Both the position numbers and the translations under genes were made by a program. A stretch of 64,000 nucleotides of DNA, taken from NCBI GenBank assembly GCA_035285595.1, contig JAYKGV010000061.1, positions 37,222 to 101,221 of the forward strand, written 5' to 3'. Positions 15,404 through 23,339 of the stretch are shown in pieces (the first letter of the stretch is position 1; the number at the start of each line of letters is the position of its first letter). Source of the stretch: VGJW01 sp035285595 (GTDB lineage: Bacteria; Cyanobacteriota; Sericytochromatia; S15B-MN24; VGJW01). The notes beneath the pieces were generated by a model that was given only the letters and a program-made list of their open reading frames with translations, ran no database searches and was not told where the DNA came from.

Positions 15404-17548
15404 GTGCCCGGTGCCCGGTCTGTCGACGGGGCCGAGCGGGATCGCGAACCCCGACCGGCGCGCCGCAAGACGTCCGTGCGCAAGCCCCGCAAGCCCCTCG
15501 GGCGGGCGTGGAAGATTGCAGGTTTCGTCGTGGTGGTCTCTGTCAGCGGAGCTTGCGGGGCTGCCTGGGGCGTGGCCAGAGCCTTTCGCTCCCTGCCTGC
15601 CGTTGAAGATCTTCAGCGTTACGTCCCGTTCGAGACGACCGTCGTTCTCGATGCCTACGGGGGCGTCTTGGCCAAGGTTCATGGCGAAGAAAACCGGACC
15701 GTCGTGCCCTTGGGCGAGGTGCCGCCGCTCGTGCGCCAGGCGGTCATCGCGGCGGAAGACGTGCGGTTCTACAGGCATCCGGGAGTCGATGCGCGTGGCA
15801 TTTTGCGTGCGCTCATCAAGGACATAGCTGGACGCAAGGCAGAAGAAGGGGCCAGTACGCTGACCCAGCAGCTCGCCAAGAATCTCTTTCTGTCTCCCTC
15901 CCGGACCCTTGCGCGCAAGCTTGCCGACGCCTGGCTCGCCATCCGGATCGAGCGCCGTTACTCGAAGGACCAAATCCTCGAGCTCTATTTGAATCAGGTG
16001 TACTGGGGCCATAATGCCTACGGCATCGAGGCGGCCTCACAGACCTATTTCGGTCGAGGGGTCAGGACTCTGGGCCTCGCTGAGGGGGCCTTGCTCGCCG
16101 GACTGCTCTCCGAACCCGAGCGGGCCAGTCCTTACCGGCGTTACAAGCGTGCTTTGCAGCATCAACGGAATGTCCTGCGCAAGATGGTGGCGGCCGGTTT
16201 CATCACCCAGTCACAGGCCATGGCGGCCCAGGCCCAGACCCTGCCCATCCTGCCGCAGCCCCCCCGTAAACGCGAAACCTTGAAGGCACCCTACTTCACG
16301 TCCTATCTGCTGGATGATCTGCGGGAACGATTCGGGGCTGATTATCTCCAGAAGAGTGGACTGAGAATATCGACGACCTTGAACCCGAATTGGCAGGCGA
16401 AGGCCGAGGAGCTTGTCACCGAGGTCCTGAAGCGTGACGGCAAGTCGAACCGCTTCAGTCAGGCGACCTTGATCGCACTGGAACCGCAGACGGGGGCGAT
16501 CCGGGCCATGGTCGGCGGAGCCGACTGGAGTCGGTCCCAGTTCAATCGGGCCGTCCAAGCCCACCGTCAGCCCGGAAGCTCATTCAAACCGGTGCTGTAC
16601 CTCACAGCCTTCGCGCAGGGCATCGCCCCGACTCTGGTCTTCAGTGACGAGCCCCGGACATGGACCGGCGGAGACGGCAAGCCTTGGACCCCCCTCAACT
16701 ATGGGGGAGAGCGATATGGTGCCCTTCCCTTGCGGCGTGCGCTCGAAATTTCGAACAATGTGATTGCCGTCAAGTTGATCGAGCGCGTGGGCGCCTCCAA
16801 AGTGGTGGAGACTGCGCGTCGCCTTGGGTTCCGCTCGGATATCCAGCCCAATCTATCGTTGGCATTGGGGACCTCCGAAGTGACCCCGCTCGAGTTGGCG
16901 GCAGCTTTTGCGACCTTTGCGGCCGAAGGCAAGTTCGCTCCGCCGCAGGCCTGGACCCGGCTGACCGATCGGACCGGAACGGTGTTGCAGCGGCGGGTCC
17001 CCCGGGCCGTACAGGTGGTGCCACCCGGTCCGATAAGGATCCTCAACGATGTCTTGCAGGGGGTCATTCTCAGGGGAACGGGTTATGCCGCCAGAATCGG
17101 CAGACCCGCAGCGGGCAAGACTGGCACCACATCGGACCACAGGGATGCCTGGTTCGTCGGGTATACGCCGGAATTGGTGACGCTGGTGTGGGTCGGAAAT
17201 GATGACAATTCCACGATGACAAGCGGGACGACGGGGGGAGAGGTCTGTGCCCCTTTGTGGGCCCGCTTCATGACCCACGCACTCAAACAGGCCACTCCCT
17301 CGGCCTTCGTGTCGCCGGAAGTGCCCAAGCAGGCGCGTGCCAAGGTCGCCCTGCCCAGTCGGACGTCCCCACAGCCGGACCTTGAGGGTGCCAAGCGCCC
17401 CCCACGAGCCACTGGACTTCCGGCAAAGGGAGAGCGGGCCACACCTTCCGCCGCTGCCCCTATCTCTCGTCCGATCCCTCAGCCTCCGTTGCGACTACCG
17501 GAGCGACCGGGCAAGCCCGCAAGCGGACTCGACGACGAGAGCCTGTGA
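15404..17548 (+). CDS. ponA: Class A penicillin-binding protein (transglycosylase/transpeptidase)
   Basis: From GTG 15404 (GGAGG upstream) the protein is 714 residues: a basic cytoplasmic head (RRKTSVRKPRKP), one membrane anchor (about 40-62), a GT51 transglycosylase domain with AAEDVRFYRHPG (catalytic E118), GASTLTQQLAKNLF and RKLADAWLAIRIE, then a transpeptidase domain with SSFK (S392, K395), SNN and KTGTT (K572). The C-terminal 90 residues are a Pro/Arg-rich tail. It polymerises lipid II and crosslinks peptidoglycan outside the inner membrane. Confidence 0.95.
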   Translation: MPGARSVDGAERDREPRPARRKTSVRKPRKPLGRAWKIAGFVVVVSVSGACGAAWGVARAFRSLPAVEDLQRYVPFETTVVLDAYGGVLAKVHGEENRTVVPLGEVPPLVRQAVIAAEDVRFYRHPGVDARGILRALIKDIAGRKAEEGASTLTQQLAKNLFLSPSRTLARKLADAWLAIRIERRYSKDQILELYLNQVYWGHNAYGIEAASQTYFGRGVRTLGLAEGALLAGLLSEPERASPYRRYKRALQHQRNVLRKMVAAGFITQSQAMAAQAQTLPILPQPPRKRETLKAPYFTSYLLDDLRERFGADYLQKSGLRISTTLNPNWQAKAEELVTEVLKRDGKSNRFSQATLIALEPQTGAIRAMVGGADWSRSQFNRAVQAHRQPGSSFKPVLYLTAFAQGIAPTLVFSDEPRTWTGGDGKPWTPLNYGGERYGALPLRRALEISNNVIAVKLIERVGASKVVETARRLGFRSDIQPNLSLALGTSEVTPLELAAAFATFAAEGKFAPPQAWTRLTDRTGTVLQRRVPRAVQVVPPGPIRILNDVLQGVILRGTGYAARIGRPAAGKTGTTSDHRDAWFVGYTPELVTLVWVGNDDNSTMTSGTTGGEVCAPLWARFMTHALKQATPSAFVSPEVPKQARAKVALPSRTSPQPDLEGAKRPPRATGLPAKGERATPSAAAPISRPIPQPPLRLPERPGKPASGLDDESL

Positions 17549-17563
17549 GCGCGGTCTGAGTGC

Positions 17564-17935
17564 TCAGGCGCCCCGCGAGCGCAGGCGCGCAATCTCCGCA
17601 GCTTGTCTTCTGACCGTGTCCTCGAGGGAGTGGACGCCCTGGACCAGCTCGTCAACCTGGCCCCGTAGACGGTCTCGCTCTTCTTGAAGCCCCAGCACCG
17701 TGTCGGACAACCGATCAAGCGAGGCAGAAGGCGCAGCAGCGAGTTCGAGGATGTCTTCTGGCTCTTCATCCAAGTTCGGGATGTTGTCCAAAGTCAGGCT
17801 GCGGCGCAGGGAGCGAATACTCCGTTCGCTCTCGCGGATGTTCCGCAGTTGCTGGAAGAGGGCGACGATATCGGGGTTCTCGCGATCCAGAATCCCTGCG
17901 TCCTGCAAGTCGTGGATGCGGTTTCTCTCAGCCAT
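17564..17935 (-). CDS. Small coiled-coil protein of unknown function
   Basis: The 123-residue protein starts at ATG 17935 with GGGAGGG 7 bases before it. It has no signal peptide. Residues 25-50 are a basic helix, 50-70 an acidic linker, and 72-120 a regular heptad coiled coil (LSDTVLGLQEERDRLRGQVDELV). I do not recognise a family. It lies 80 bases after the typA-coaD operon genes on the same strand and is convergent with the PBP gene, only 15 bases away. Confidence 0.7.
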   Translation of the reverse strand: MAERNRIHDLQDAGILDRENPDIVALFQQLRNIRESERSIRSLRRSLTLDNIPNLDEEPEDILELAAAPSASLDRLSDTVLGLQEERDRLRGQVDELVQGVHSLEDTVRRQAAEIARLRSRGA

Positions 17936-18015
17936 GACCCAGCCCTCCCGGTGAACAGACGCTGCCGAATTTTCGTCCTTTCAACGCTTGCCGGGCAGTG
18001 AGCGGGGTCACCAAC

Positions 18016-18774
18016 CTAGGGTCGCGAGAGAGTTCTGGTGACGTCTTCGAGGACGAGATCCCCTATACGAGGCATCATGCCGGTAGTCCGTTCTTCGATG
18101 TCGCAAAGCGAGAACCATTCTTCTGCCCGCTGGACCCGGGCGAGGGCCACCGTATCCTGCCGGATACCCACGATTCGCCGTATGACCACCCCGCTTCCAC
18201 GCGTCAGGCCGGACCGGGTGCCGAGATCGATGTATAGTTGGCCGTCTCGCAGATCCCGTACCCGCCCCGTCAAGGGATGGCTGGTCCGGAGGTAGCGTCG
18301 TGTGCGTTGGGCGACCTCAGCGGGTGTGCTGCCGGTCGCCTCGAAAAGCGGTCCTACCTCACCCAGAGCCAGATCCACCACCCGGGCCGCAAGTCCCGGA
18401 CCACCCTCCGCGGCGGCTTGGCTTCGTCCTACGAGGAGGTAACGAACCGGTGTCCGGGAGCGTAACTGGTCTCGGGCCGCTACGGTCAAGGTGGGGTCCA
18501 GCTGCATGTCCGGACCTTTGAGTGTCATGCGGAGATTGCCTGTACCCGCCAGGTGGAACCGTCCATCCTGAGCAAGCACCCGGGCCAATGTGGCATTCAT
18601 GGCCAAGGGATCAGGGGTGATGAGCAAGGTCAGCCCTTGAGGATCCAAGCGTGGTTGGGGGGCGGGAGAGGGGGCTTGGGCGGCGGCCACGGGCATGAGC
18701 CAGATGGCCAGCACCGTCACGGCGACAAGTGTCGTTCCTGCCACTCCTGCCCGAAGGGAGATCGAGGGTTTCAC
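18016..18774 (-). CDS. Secreted protein resembling CsgG/FlgT-type modules
   Basis: GTG 18774 overlaps the nitrilase stop (GTGA). The 252-residue product has a signal anchor (residues 10-32). Residues about 45 to 150 alternate strands and helices like the CsgG/LpoB fold (LLITPDPLAMNATLARVLAQD, in parts; then YLLVGRSQAA). Residues about 170-250 contain DGQLYIDLGTRSGLTRGSGV followed by short strands, like the C-terminal SH3-type domain of FlgT. This is a structural impression, not a firm family call. Function unknown. Confidence 0.65.
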   Translation of the reverse strand: MKPSISLRAGVAGTTLVAVTVLAIWLMPVAAAQAPSPAPQPRLDPQGLTLLITPDPLAMNATLARVLAQDGRFHLAGTGNLRMTLKGPDMQLDPTLTVAARDQLRSRTPVRYLLVGRSQAAAEGGPGLAARVVDLALGEVGPLFEATGSTPAEVAQRTRRYLRTSHPLTGRVRDLRDGQLYIDLGTRSGLTRGSGVVIRRIVGIRQDTVALARVQRAEEWFSLCDIEERTTGMMPRIGDLVLEDVTRTLSRP

Positions 18775-19634
18775 GTTGCGGCCATCCTGTTGGCCCGAAT
18801 GCGGGCCAACTCCGCCAGTGTCAGTTCGAGGCGCTCGTCACGACCCAGCGGGGTATCCGTTCTGGCTCGCCTGAGCGCCCACGGATCCAACTCCATCTCG
18901 AGCAGGGCCGCCTCGATCAGGGGGGCCTCGGCTACGACCTGACCGCGGGGATCCACCACGGCCGAACCACCCCAGAAGCAAGTTCCGTCCTCGAACCCCA
19001 CCCGATTGGCGAAGACGAGATGCACGCCGTGCATCCTTGCCAAAGTCCGGTTCAGCTCTCCCCAGGCTCGAGCTGCCGCAGGTTGGTCTCCCTCCAACCC
19101 ACGGATCGGCGAGGCCGCCGTGACCAGCAGGAGCGCTGCGCCGTCGGCCACGAGCAGACCGGCTGCCGACGGGTGCCAAGCATCTTCGCAAATGAGCATA
19201 CCGACTCGTCCGATGCCAGTATCGAAGGCACGAAAGGCTTGTCCGGACTCAAAGTAGCGCGCATCCTCAAAGAGCCCGTAATTGGGCAGATACACCTTGT
19301 CATGACGATGCAGTACCCTGCCTGCGGATAGATACAAGGAGGAAAGACGTACTTGCTCTTCTGTCGTGCGGCACACGGCACCGATGACAATGTCGCTTCG
19401 CATCGATCGCTCGAGGAGCGGAGCAAGCCTGCTGTCGCCCTCGACTAGGGCAAGGTCTGGAGCGAGATCCTTGACGAAATAGCCCGTAAGGGAGAGCTCG
19501 GGAAACACGACGAGGTCTGCGCGTCGACCCGCGGGGCTGTCGAGGCATTCGAGATGTCGTCGCAGGTTCTCTTCGACATCGCCCAGTGCCGGGGCCATCT
19601 GCGCCACGAGGATGCGAGGCGCCTTCATCCTCAA
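18771..19634 (-). CDS. Carbon-nitrogen hydrolase (nitrilase superfamily)
   Basis: The 287-residue protein shows the nitrilase triad: E46 in FPELSLTGY, K113 in RHDKVYLPNYG and C149 in LICEDAWHPS. The segment LPNYGLFEDARYF is typical of the glutaminase domain of NAD synthetase and its stand-alone relatives, but no synthetase domain follows. It hydrolyses an amide, substrate unknown. TTG 19634 overlaps the preceding stop (TTGA); ATG 19628 is an alternative start. Confidence 0.88.
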   Translation of the reverse strand: MRMKAPRILVAQMAPALGDVEENLRRHLECLDSPAGRRADLVVFPELSLTGYFVKDLAPDLALVEGDSRLAPLLERSMRSDIVIGAVCRTTEEQVRLSSLYLSAGRVLHRHDKVYLPNYGLFEDARYFESGQAFRAFDTGIGRVGMLICEDAWHPSAAGLLVADGAALLLVTAASPIRGLEGDQPAAARAWGELNRTLARMHGVHLVFANRVGFEDGTCFWGGSAVVDPRGQVVAEAPLIEAALLEMELDPWALRRARTDTPLGRDERLELTLAELARIRANRMAAT

Positions 19635-20119
19635 TTCGCCTGGATGTGCTGACGTCCTGCCTGGACGGTAGAGAGTACTCTGCTTACACGGTCCTCCAAC
19701 GTGCCGAGGACCTCGTCCGCATAGCGGTCGGCCCCGTCCTGCTGGGTTTGCAGTTCCGAATCGAGCGCTGTCCGGATCCTGGCCGCCTCATCATGGGCGG
19801 CCCGCACAAGCTCATGCTCCTGGACCAACGCCTGCGCCTGACGTCTCGCGTCCTCCACCAGGGCGGTCGCTTCTTCGCGTGCTTCCGCGAGCAGCTGCGC
19901 TTGCCGCGCCAGAATGTCCTTTGCCTTTTCGAACTCGCCGGGCAAGGAACCTTCCAACTCCTCGAGCAGATCGTAGAAGCGGTCGTCCGGCACCATCGTC
20001 ACCCGCGCAAGCGGGATGTGAAGACTCTGGGTGAACAGATCGCCCATGGCGTGGACGAGGTCGAGGGCCTTCAGGGTCGGGCGACGATGAGTTGAGGAGT
20101 CGGGAACATTCAGGGGCAT
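19631..20119 (-). CDS. DivIVA/SepIVA-like coiled-coil protein
   Basis: The 162-residue protein has a short N-terminal globular part (LKALDLVHAMGDLF, IPLARVTMVPDDRFYDLL) and then the phrase LEGSLPGEFEKAKDIL followed by a long Ala/Glu/Gln-rich helix. This layout closely matches actinobacterial SepIVA, a DivIVA relative needed for envelope assembly and division, which also lies near coaD. Older annotation would call it an ATP-synthase-b-like helix. It begins 6 bases after coaD in the same operon. Confidence 0.75.
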   Translation of the reverse strand: MPLNVPDSSTHRRPTLKALDLVHAMGDLFTQSLHIPLARVTMVPDDRFYDLLEELEGSLPGEFEKAKDILARQAQLLAEAREEATALVEDARRQAQALVQEHELVRAAHDEAARIRTALDSELQTQQDGADRYADEVLGTLEDRVSRVLSTVQAGRQHIQAN

Positions 20120-20125
20120 CGGGCG

Positions 20126-20638
20126 TTACTCCTGGGATGCGGAAGGGGGCGAGAAGCGATGAGCAAGGTGGCGAGCCACCGCAGGAGGGACGAAAGCTGA
20201 GATATCGCCTCCCAGGGAGGCCACTTCCTTGACCGTGGACGAGGCGAGAAAGAGATTTTCGGCACGCGTCATCAGGAACACGGTGTCGAGGTCAGGGTTG
20301 AGTTTGCGGTTCATCAACGCGATGCGCAACTCGGCATCGAAGTCCGACACGGCCCGTAGGCCACGGATGAGGGTACGTGCGCCCCGAGCAGCCGCAAAGT
20401 CGGCCGTCAGGCCTTGAAAGCTGCAGACCTCGACCTTGGGCCGTTCTTTGCACACTTCGCGCAAAAGGGCCACCCGCTCCTCAATGTCCAGTAACCCCTT
20501 CTTGGTGGTGTTGTTGAGGACGGCAACCACGACATGGTCGAAAAGTTCGATGGCGCGATCGATGATGTCGAGGTGTCCGACCGTCACCGGATCGAAGGAG
20601 CCCGGATAGATGGCCGTACGACCTTGCGGCTCAGCCAT
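20126..20638 (-). CDS. coaD: Phosphopantetheine adenylyltransferase
   Basis: The 170-residue nucleotidyltransferase has YPGSFDPVTVGH (T19-x-G-H22, the ATP site), the KxVEVCSFQGL strand, TLIRGLRAVSDF and the ASSTVKEVASLGGDISAFVPP block, all diagnostic for CoaD. It adenylates 4'-phosphopantetheine in CoA synthesis. Its ATG overlaps the typA stop by one base (TGATG on the minus strand), so it is translated with typA. Confidence 0.96.
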   Translation of the reverse strand: MAEPQGRTAIYPGSFDPVTVGHLDIIDRAIELFDHVVVAVLNNTTKKGLLDIEERVALLREVCKERPKVEVCSFQGLTADFAAARGARTLIRGLRAVSDFDAELRIALMNRKLNPDLDTVFLMTRAENLFLASSTVKEVASLGGDISAFVPPAVARHLAHRFSPPSASQE

Positions 20639-22416
20639 CAGGCCTTCACCGGGGGGATCTTGCGCAGCCGAACACTGGCGGGAGTCACTTCCACCCGTTC
20701 ATCCTCAGCGATGTACTCCATGGCTCGCTCGAGGTTCATGTCCACGGGTACGTGGAGGCGGACCAACTCGTCACCACCAGCCGCCCGCATGTTGGTCAGC
20801 TTCTTCATTTTGCAGACATTGACGGTCAGATCCTGCGGGCGATTGTGCTCGCCTACGATCATGCCCGGATAGACCCGGGTGCCGGGCTTGATGAAGAACT
20901 CTCCCCGATCCTCGAGGTTGCCGAGAGCATAGGCCGTGGCTTCACCCTCCTCGTGCGCTACCAACACCCCATTTCGATCAGCAGCCAGATCACCTGCCCA
21001 GGGACGCCAGCCCGAAAAACCGTGGTTCAGGGTGCCTTGCCCGCGTGTCATACGGATGAAGTCCGAGCGGAAACCCAAGAGCCCGCGCGCAGGAACCTCG
21101 AAGGTCAGCATAGTCTGCTGTGTCTGCTCCATGTGACGCAGTTCCCCGCGTCGGCGCCCGAGTGCCTCGATGACCGTTCCGGCATACTCCTGCGGAACCT
21201 CGGCGTGAACCTGCTCGAAAGGCTCGTGCAAGGTGCCGTCGAGCGTGCGGGTGATGACCCGGGGCTTGGAAATTTGAAACTCATAGCCTTCGCGACGCAT
21301 GGTTTCCACGAGGATGCCCAAGTGCAGCTCTCCTCGGCCCGAGACGAGGAAGGCATCCGTGCTGTCCGTGTCCTGGACGCGCAAGGCGACGTTGCTTTCG
21401 AGTTCGCGGTAGAGCCGCGCGCGCAGCTGGCGGCTGGTCACGAACTTTCCTTCGCGTCCGGCGAAGGGGCTGTCGTTGACGGCAAAGGTCATCTGCAAGG
21501 TGGGTTCGTCGACCGTCAGCCGCGGTAGGGCCTCGGGAAGCTCGGGGTCGCAGAGTGTATCGCCGATGTTGGCCGCAGGAAATCCTGCGACAGCCACGAT
21601 GTCTCCGGCGTGGGCCACTTCGGTCTCGACACGTTTGAGACCCGCGAAGGTGAAGAGCTTGGAGATCCTGCCCTTCTGCACGCTGCCGTCTTCCACCACC
21701 AGCGCCAAGGGCTGGCCGGATCTGATCTGGCCCCGGTGGATACGACCGATGACCACACGGCCAAGATACTCGTTGTAGTCCAGGGTGGTGACCTGAAGTT
21801 GGGGCGTGCCTTCGGAGTCCACCGGCGGTGGCGGGACATGCTCCAGAATGGCCTCGAAGATGGGCCGCATGTCCGTGCCGGGTTCATCGGGATCCTGCGT
21901 GGCAATCCCCTCAAGTCCGCTTGCGTAAACCACAGGGAACTCGAGCTGGTCGATGTCGGCCCCGAGGTCGATGAACAGATCCACGACCATGTCGACCACT
22001 TCGCGAGGGCGGGCGCCGGGGCGATCGATCTTGTTGATGACCACAATCGGCTTCAGGCCGCGCTCGAGCGCTTTGCGCAGCACGTAACGCGTCTGAGGCA
22101 TCGGCCCATCGAAGGCATCCACGATCAGCAGGCACCCGTCGACCATGCCAAGGACCCGTTCGACTTCACCGGAGAAGTCTGCGTGACCCGGCGTATCCAC
22201 GATATTGATCCGCGTGTCTCCCCAGGAGACGGCGGTGTTCTTGGCAAGGATGGTGATGCCGCGCTCGCGCTCAAGATCCAGCGAGTCCATGACGCAGGTG
22301 GCAACGGCCTGATTCTCGCGGAAGACCCCGGACTGGCGAAGCAGGGCATCGACGAGGGTCGTCTTGCCGTGATCGACGTGGGCGATGATGGCGACGTTCC
22401 GCAAAGAGAGAATCAT
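20638..22416 (-). CDS. typA: Ribosome-associated translational GTPase TypA/BipA
   Basis: The 592-residue protein has the G motifs AHVDHGKTT, DTPGHADFSGEVERV and NKIDRPGARP near the N-terminus, then EF-G-like domain II, III and V segments and the TypA C-terminal domain (PGMIVGEHNRPQDLTVN). Length fits the family. There is no Shine-Dalgarno before ATG 22416, but a promoter with its -10 six bases upstream is present, so the mRNA is probably leaderless. TypA supports ribosome assembly and stress growth. Confidence 0.97.
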   Translation of the reverse strand: MILSLRNVAIIAHVDHGKTTLVDALLRQSGVFRENQAVATCVMDSLDLERERGITILAKNTAVSWGDTRINIVDTPGHADFSGEVERVLGMVDGCLLIVDAFDGPMPQTRYVLRKALERGLKPIVVINKIDRPGARPREVVDMVVDLFIDLGADIDQLEFPVVYASGLEGIATQDPDEPGTDMRPIFEAILEHVPPPPVDSEGTPQLQVTTLDYNEYLGRVVIGRIHRGQIRSGQPLALVVEDGSVQKGRISKLFTFAGLKRVETEVAHAGDIVAVAGFPAANIGDTLCDPELPEALPRLTVDEPTLQMTFAVNDSPFAGREGKFVTSRQLRARLYRELESNVALRVQDTDSTDAFLVSGRGELHLGILVETMRREGYEFQISKPRVITRTLDGTLHEPFEQVHAEVPQEYAGTVIEALGRRRGELRHMEQTQQTMLTFEVPARGLLGFRSDFIRMTRGQGTLNHGFSGWRPWAGDLAADRNGVLVAHEEGEATAYALGNLEDRGEFFIKPGTRVYPGMIVGEHNRPQDLTVNVCKMKKLTNMRAAGGDELVRLHVPVDMNLERAMEYIAEDERVEVTPASVRLRKIPPVKA

Positions 22417-22422
22417 ATCTAC

Positions 22423-22451
22423 ATGCTAGGGTGCCGTCCGAGGGGCGTCAA
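22423..22451 (-). promoter_or_regulatory. Strong predicted promoter giving a leaderless typA mRNA
   Basis: Minus strand: TTGACG, 17 bases, TAGCAT, 6 bases, ATG of typA. Transcription should start at or within one or two bases of the ATG. Confidence 0.7.
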
Positions 22452-22490
22452 ACGTGGCCCCCGGCCCGACTGCGGCGTCTGACAGGCCCG

Positions 22491-22499
22491 TGTTATGAT
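22491..22499 (+). promoter_or_regulatory. Extended -10 promoter, leaderless start for the BON gene
   Basis: TGTTATGAT is an extended -10 (TGn plus TATGAT) lying 6 bases before the GTG at 22506. No -35 is evident. Confidence 0.5.
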
Positions 22500-22505
22500 G
22501 GTTGC

Positions 22506-23339
22506 GTGACGTTTTGTGAACTTACATCCCGGCTGGGGGCGCGTGCATCTGTCGTCCTCCTTGCGTGGCTCATCGGGGTCGCTCCGTTGCCCGCGTGGGC
22601 CCGGCCGGATCACGCGCTCCCCGCGTCCGGGTCTGCGCGAGGGCTCGAGGCCGCCCAGTTGCCTGGAGCCGATTGGCCGGAGGCGACGGTCGTGATCGGC
22701 GGAGCGTCGATGCTGCGCTTGACGGCTGCCGACGAGGCCCACCTGGCCAAGCGGCTCGCGGAGGTCCGGGCACGGTTGCGGGCGGCGGTGACCCGAGACG
22801 AGACGTTCAGGCCCTCCGGTTCCCTCAAGGTGCTAAGGTCTGGGCACGAGCCGCTCATCGGCCTCGGGCGCATGCCGATCGTCACCGTGACGATCGTGGA
22901 CGCTTCGAGAGTCCAGCGTCCGGCTTCCGATCTGGCCGAGCGTTGGATCGAGAGTCTTGGAGTCGCGATGAGCCGACTTCCCGTCGGTGACGCGTGGGAC
23001 GAAGCTTGGTTTCGGGTCGAAAGACCCTCGGGTAAACCTTGGGAGCCCAGGTTGCTCGCCGCGGCCATCTTGGAGGTCGGAGAGCTGGTGCCCTTCGGGG
23101 GAACCGGGATTCGGGCCTCGCTGCACGGCCATTTGTTGCGTCTGACCGGCGAGGTGGCGAGCCTCGGGGAAAAACTGGCTCTTGGCCGGAACGCCCGCAA
23201 TCTTCCCGGAGTGCGTGACATCGACAACCGCCTGCAGGTCCGCGGCGATGCTCCCGGCAAGGACCTCCCTCCGGAGGCCAACTGGCTGCCTGCGGCCACT
23301 TTGTCACCGGCAGGTCTCGCCACCGGGGGACATCGCTAG
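22506..23339 (+). CDS. Exported BON-like domain protein, unknown function
   Basis: From GTG 22506 the 277-residue product has a signal peptide (residues about 12-33, ending AWA-RP). The centre (about 55-200) is an alpha/beta domain I cannot place. The last third reads TGIRASLHGHLLRLTGEVAS and ends with ARNLPGVRDIDNRLQVR, which is the closing strand of a BON domain. BON domains bind phospholipid or other envelope parts. The stop abuts the ATG of the c-di-GMP gene, so the two are likely one operon. Confidence 0.7.
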   Translation: MTFCELTSRLGARASVVLLAWLIGVAPLPAWARPDHALPASGSARGLEAAQLPGADWPEATVVIGGASMLRLTAADEAHLAKRLAEVRARLRAAVTRDETFRPSGSLKVLRSGHEPLIGLGRMPIVTVTIVDASRVQRPASDLAERWIESLGVAMSRLPVGDAWDEAWFRVERPSGKPWEPRLLAAAILEVGELVPFGGTGIRASLHGHLLRLTGEVASLGEKLALGRNARNLPGVRDIDNRLQVRGDAPGKDLPPEANWLPAATLSPAGLATGGHR

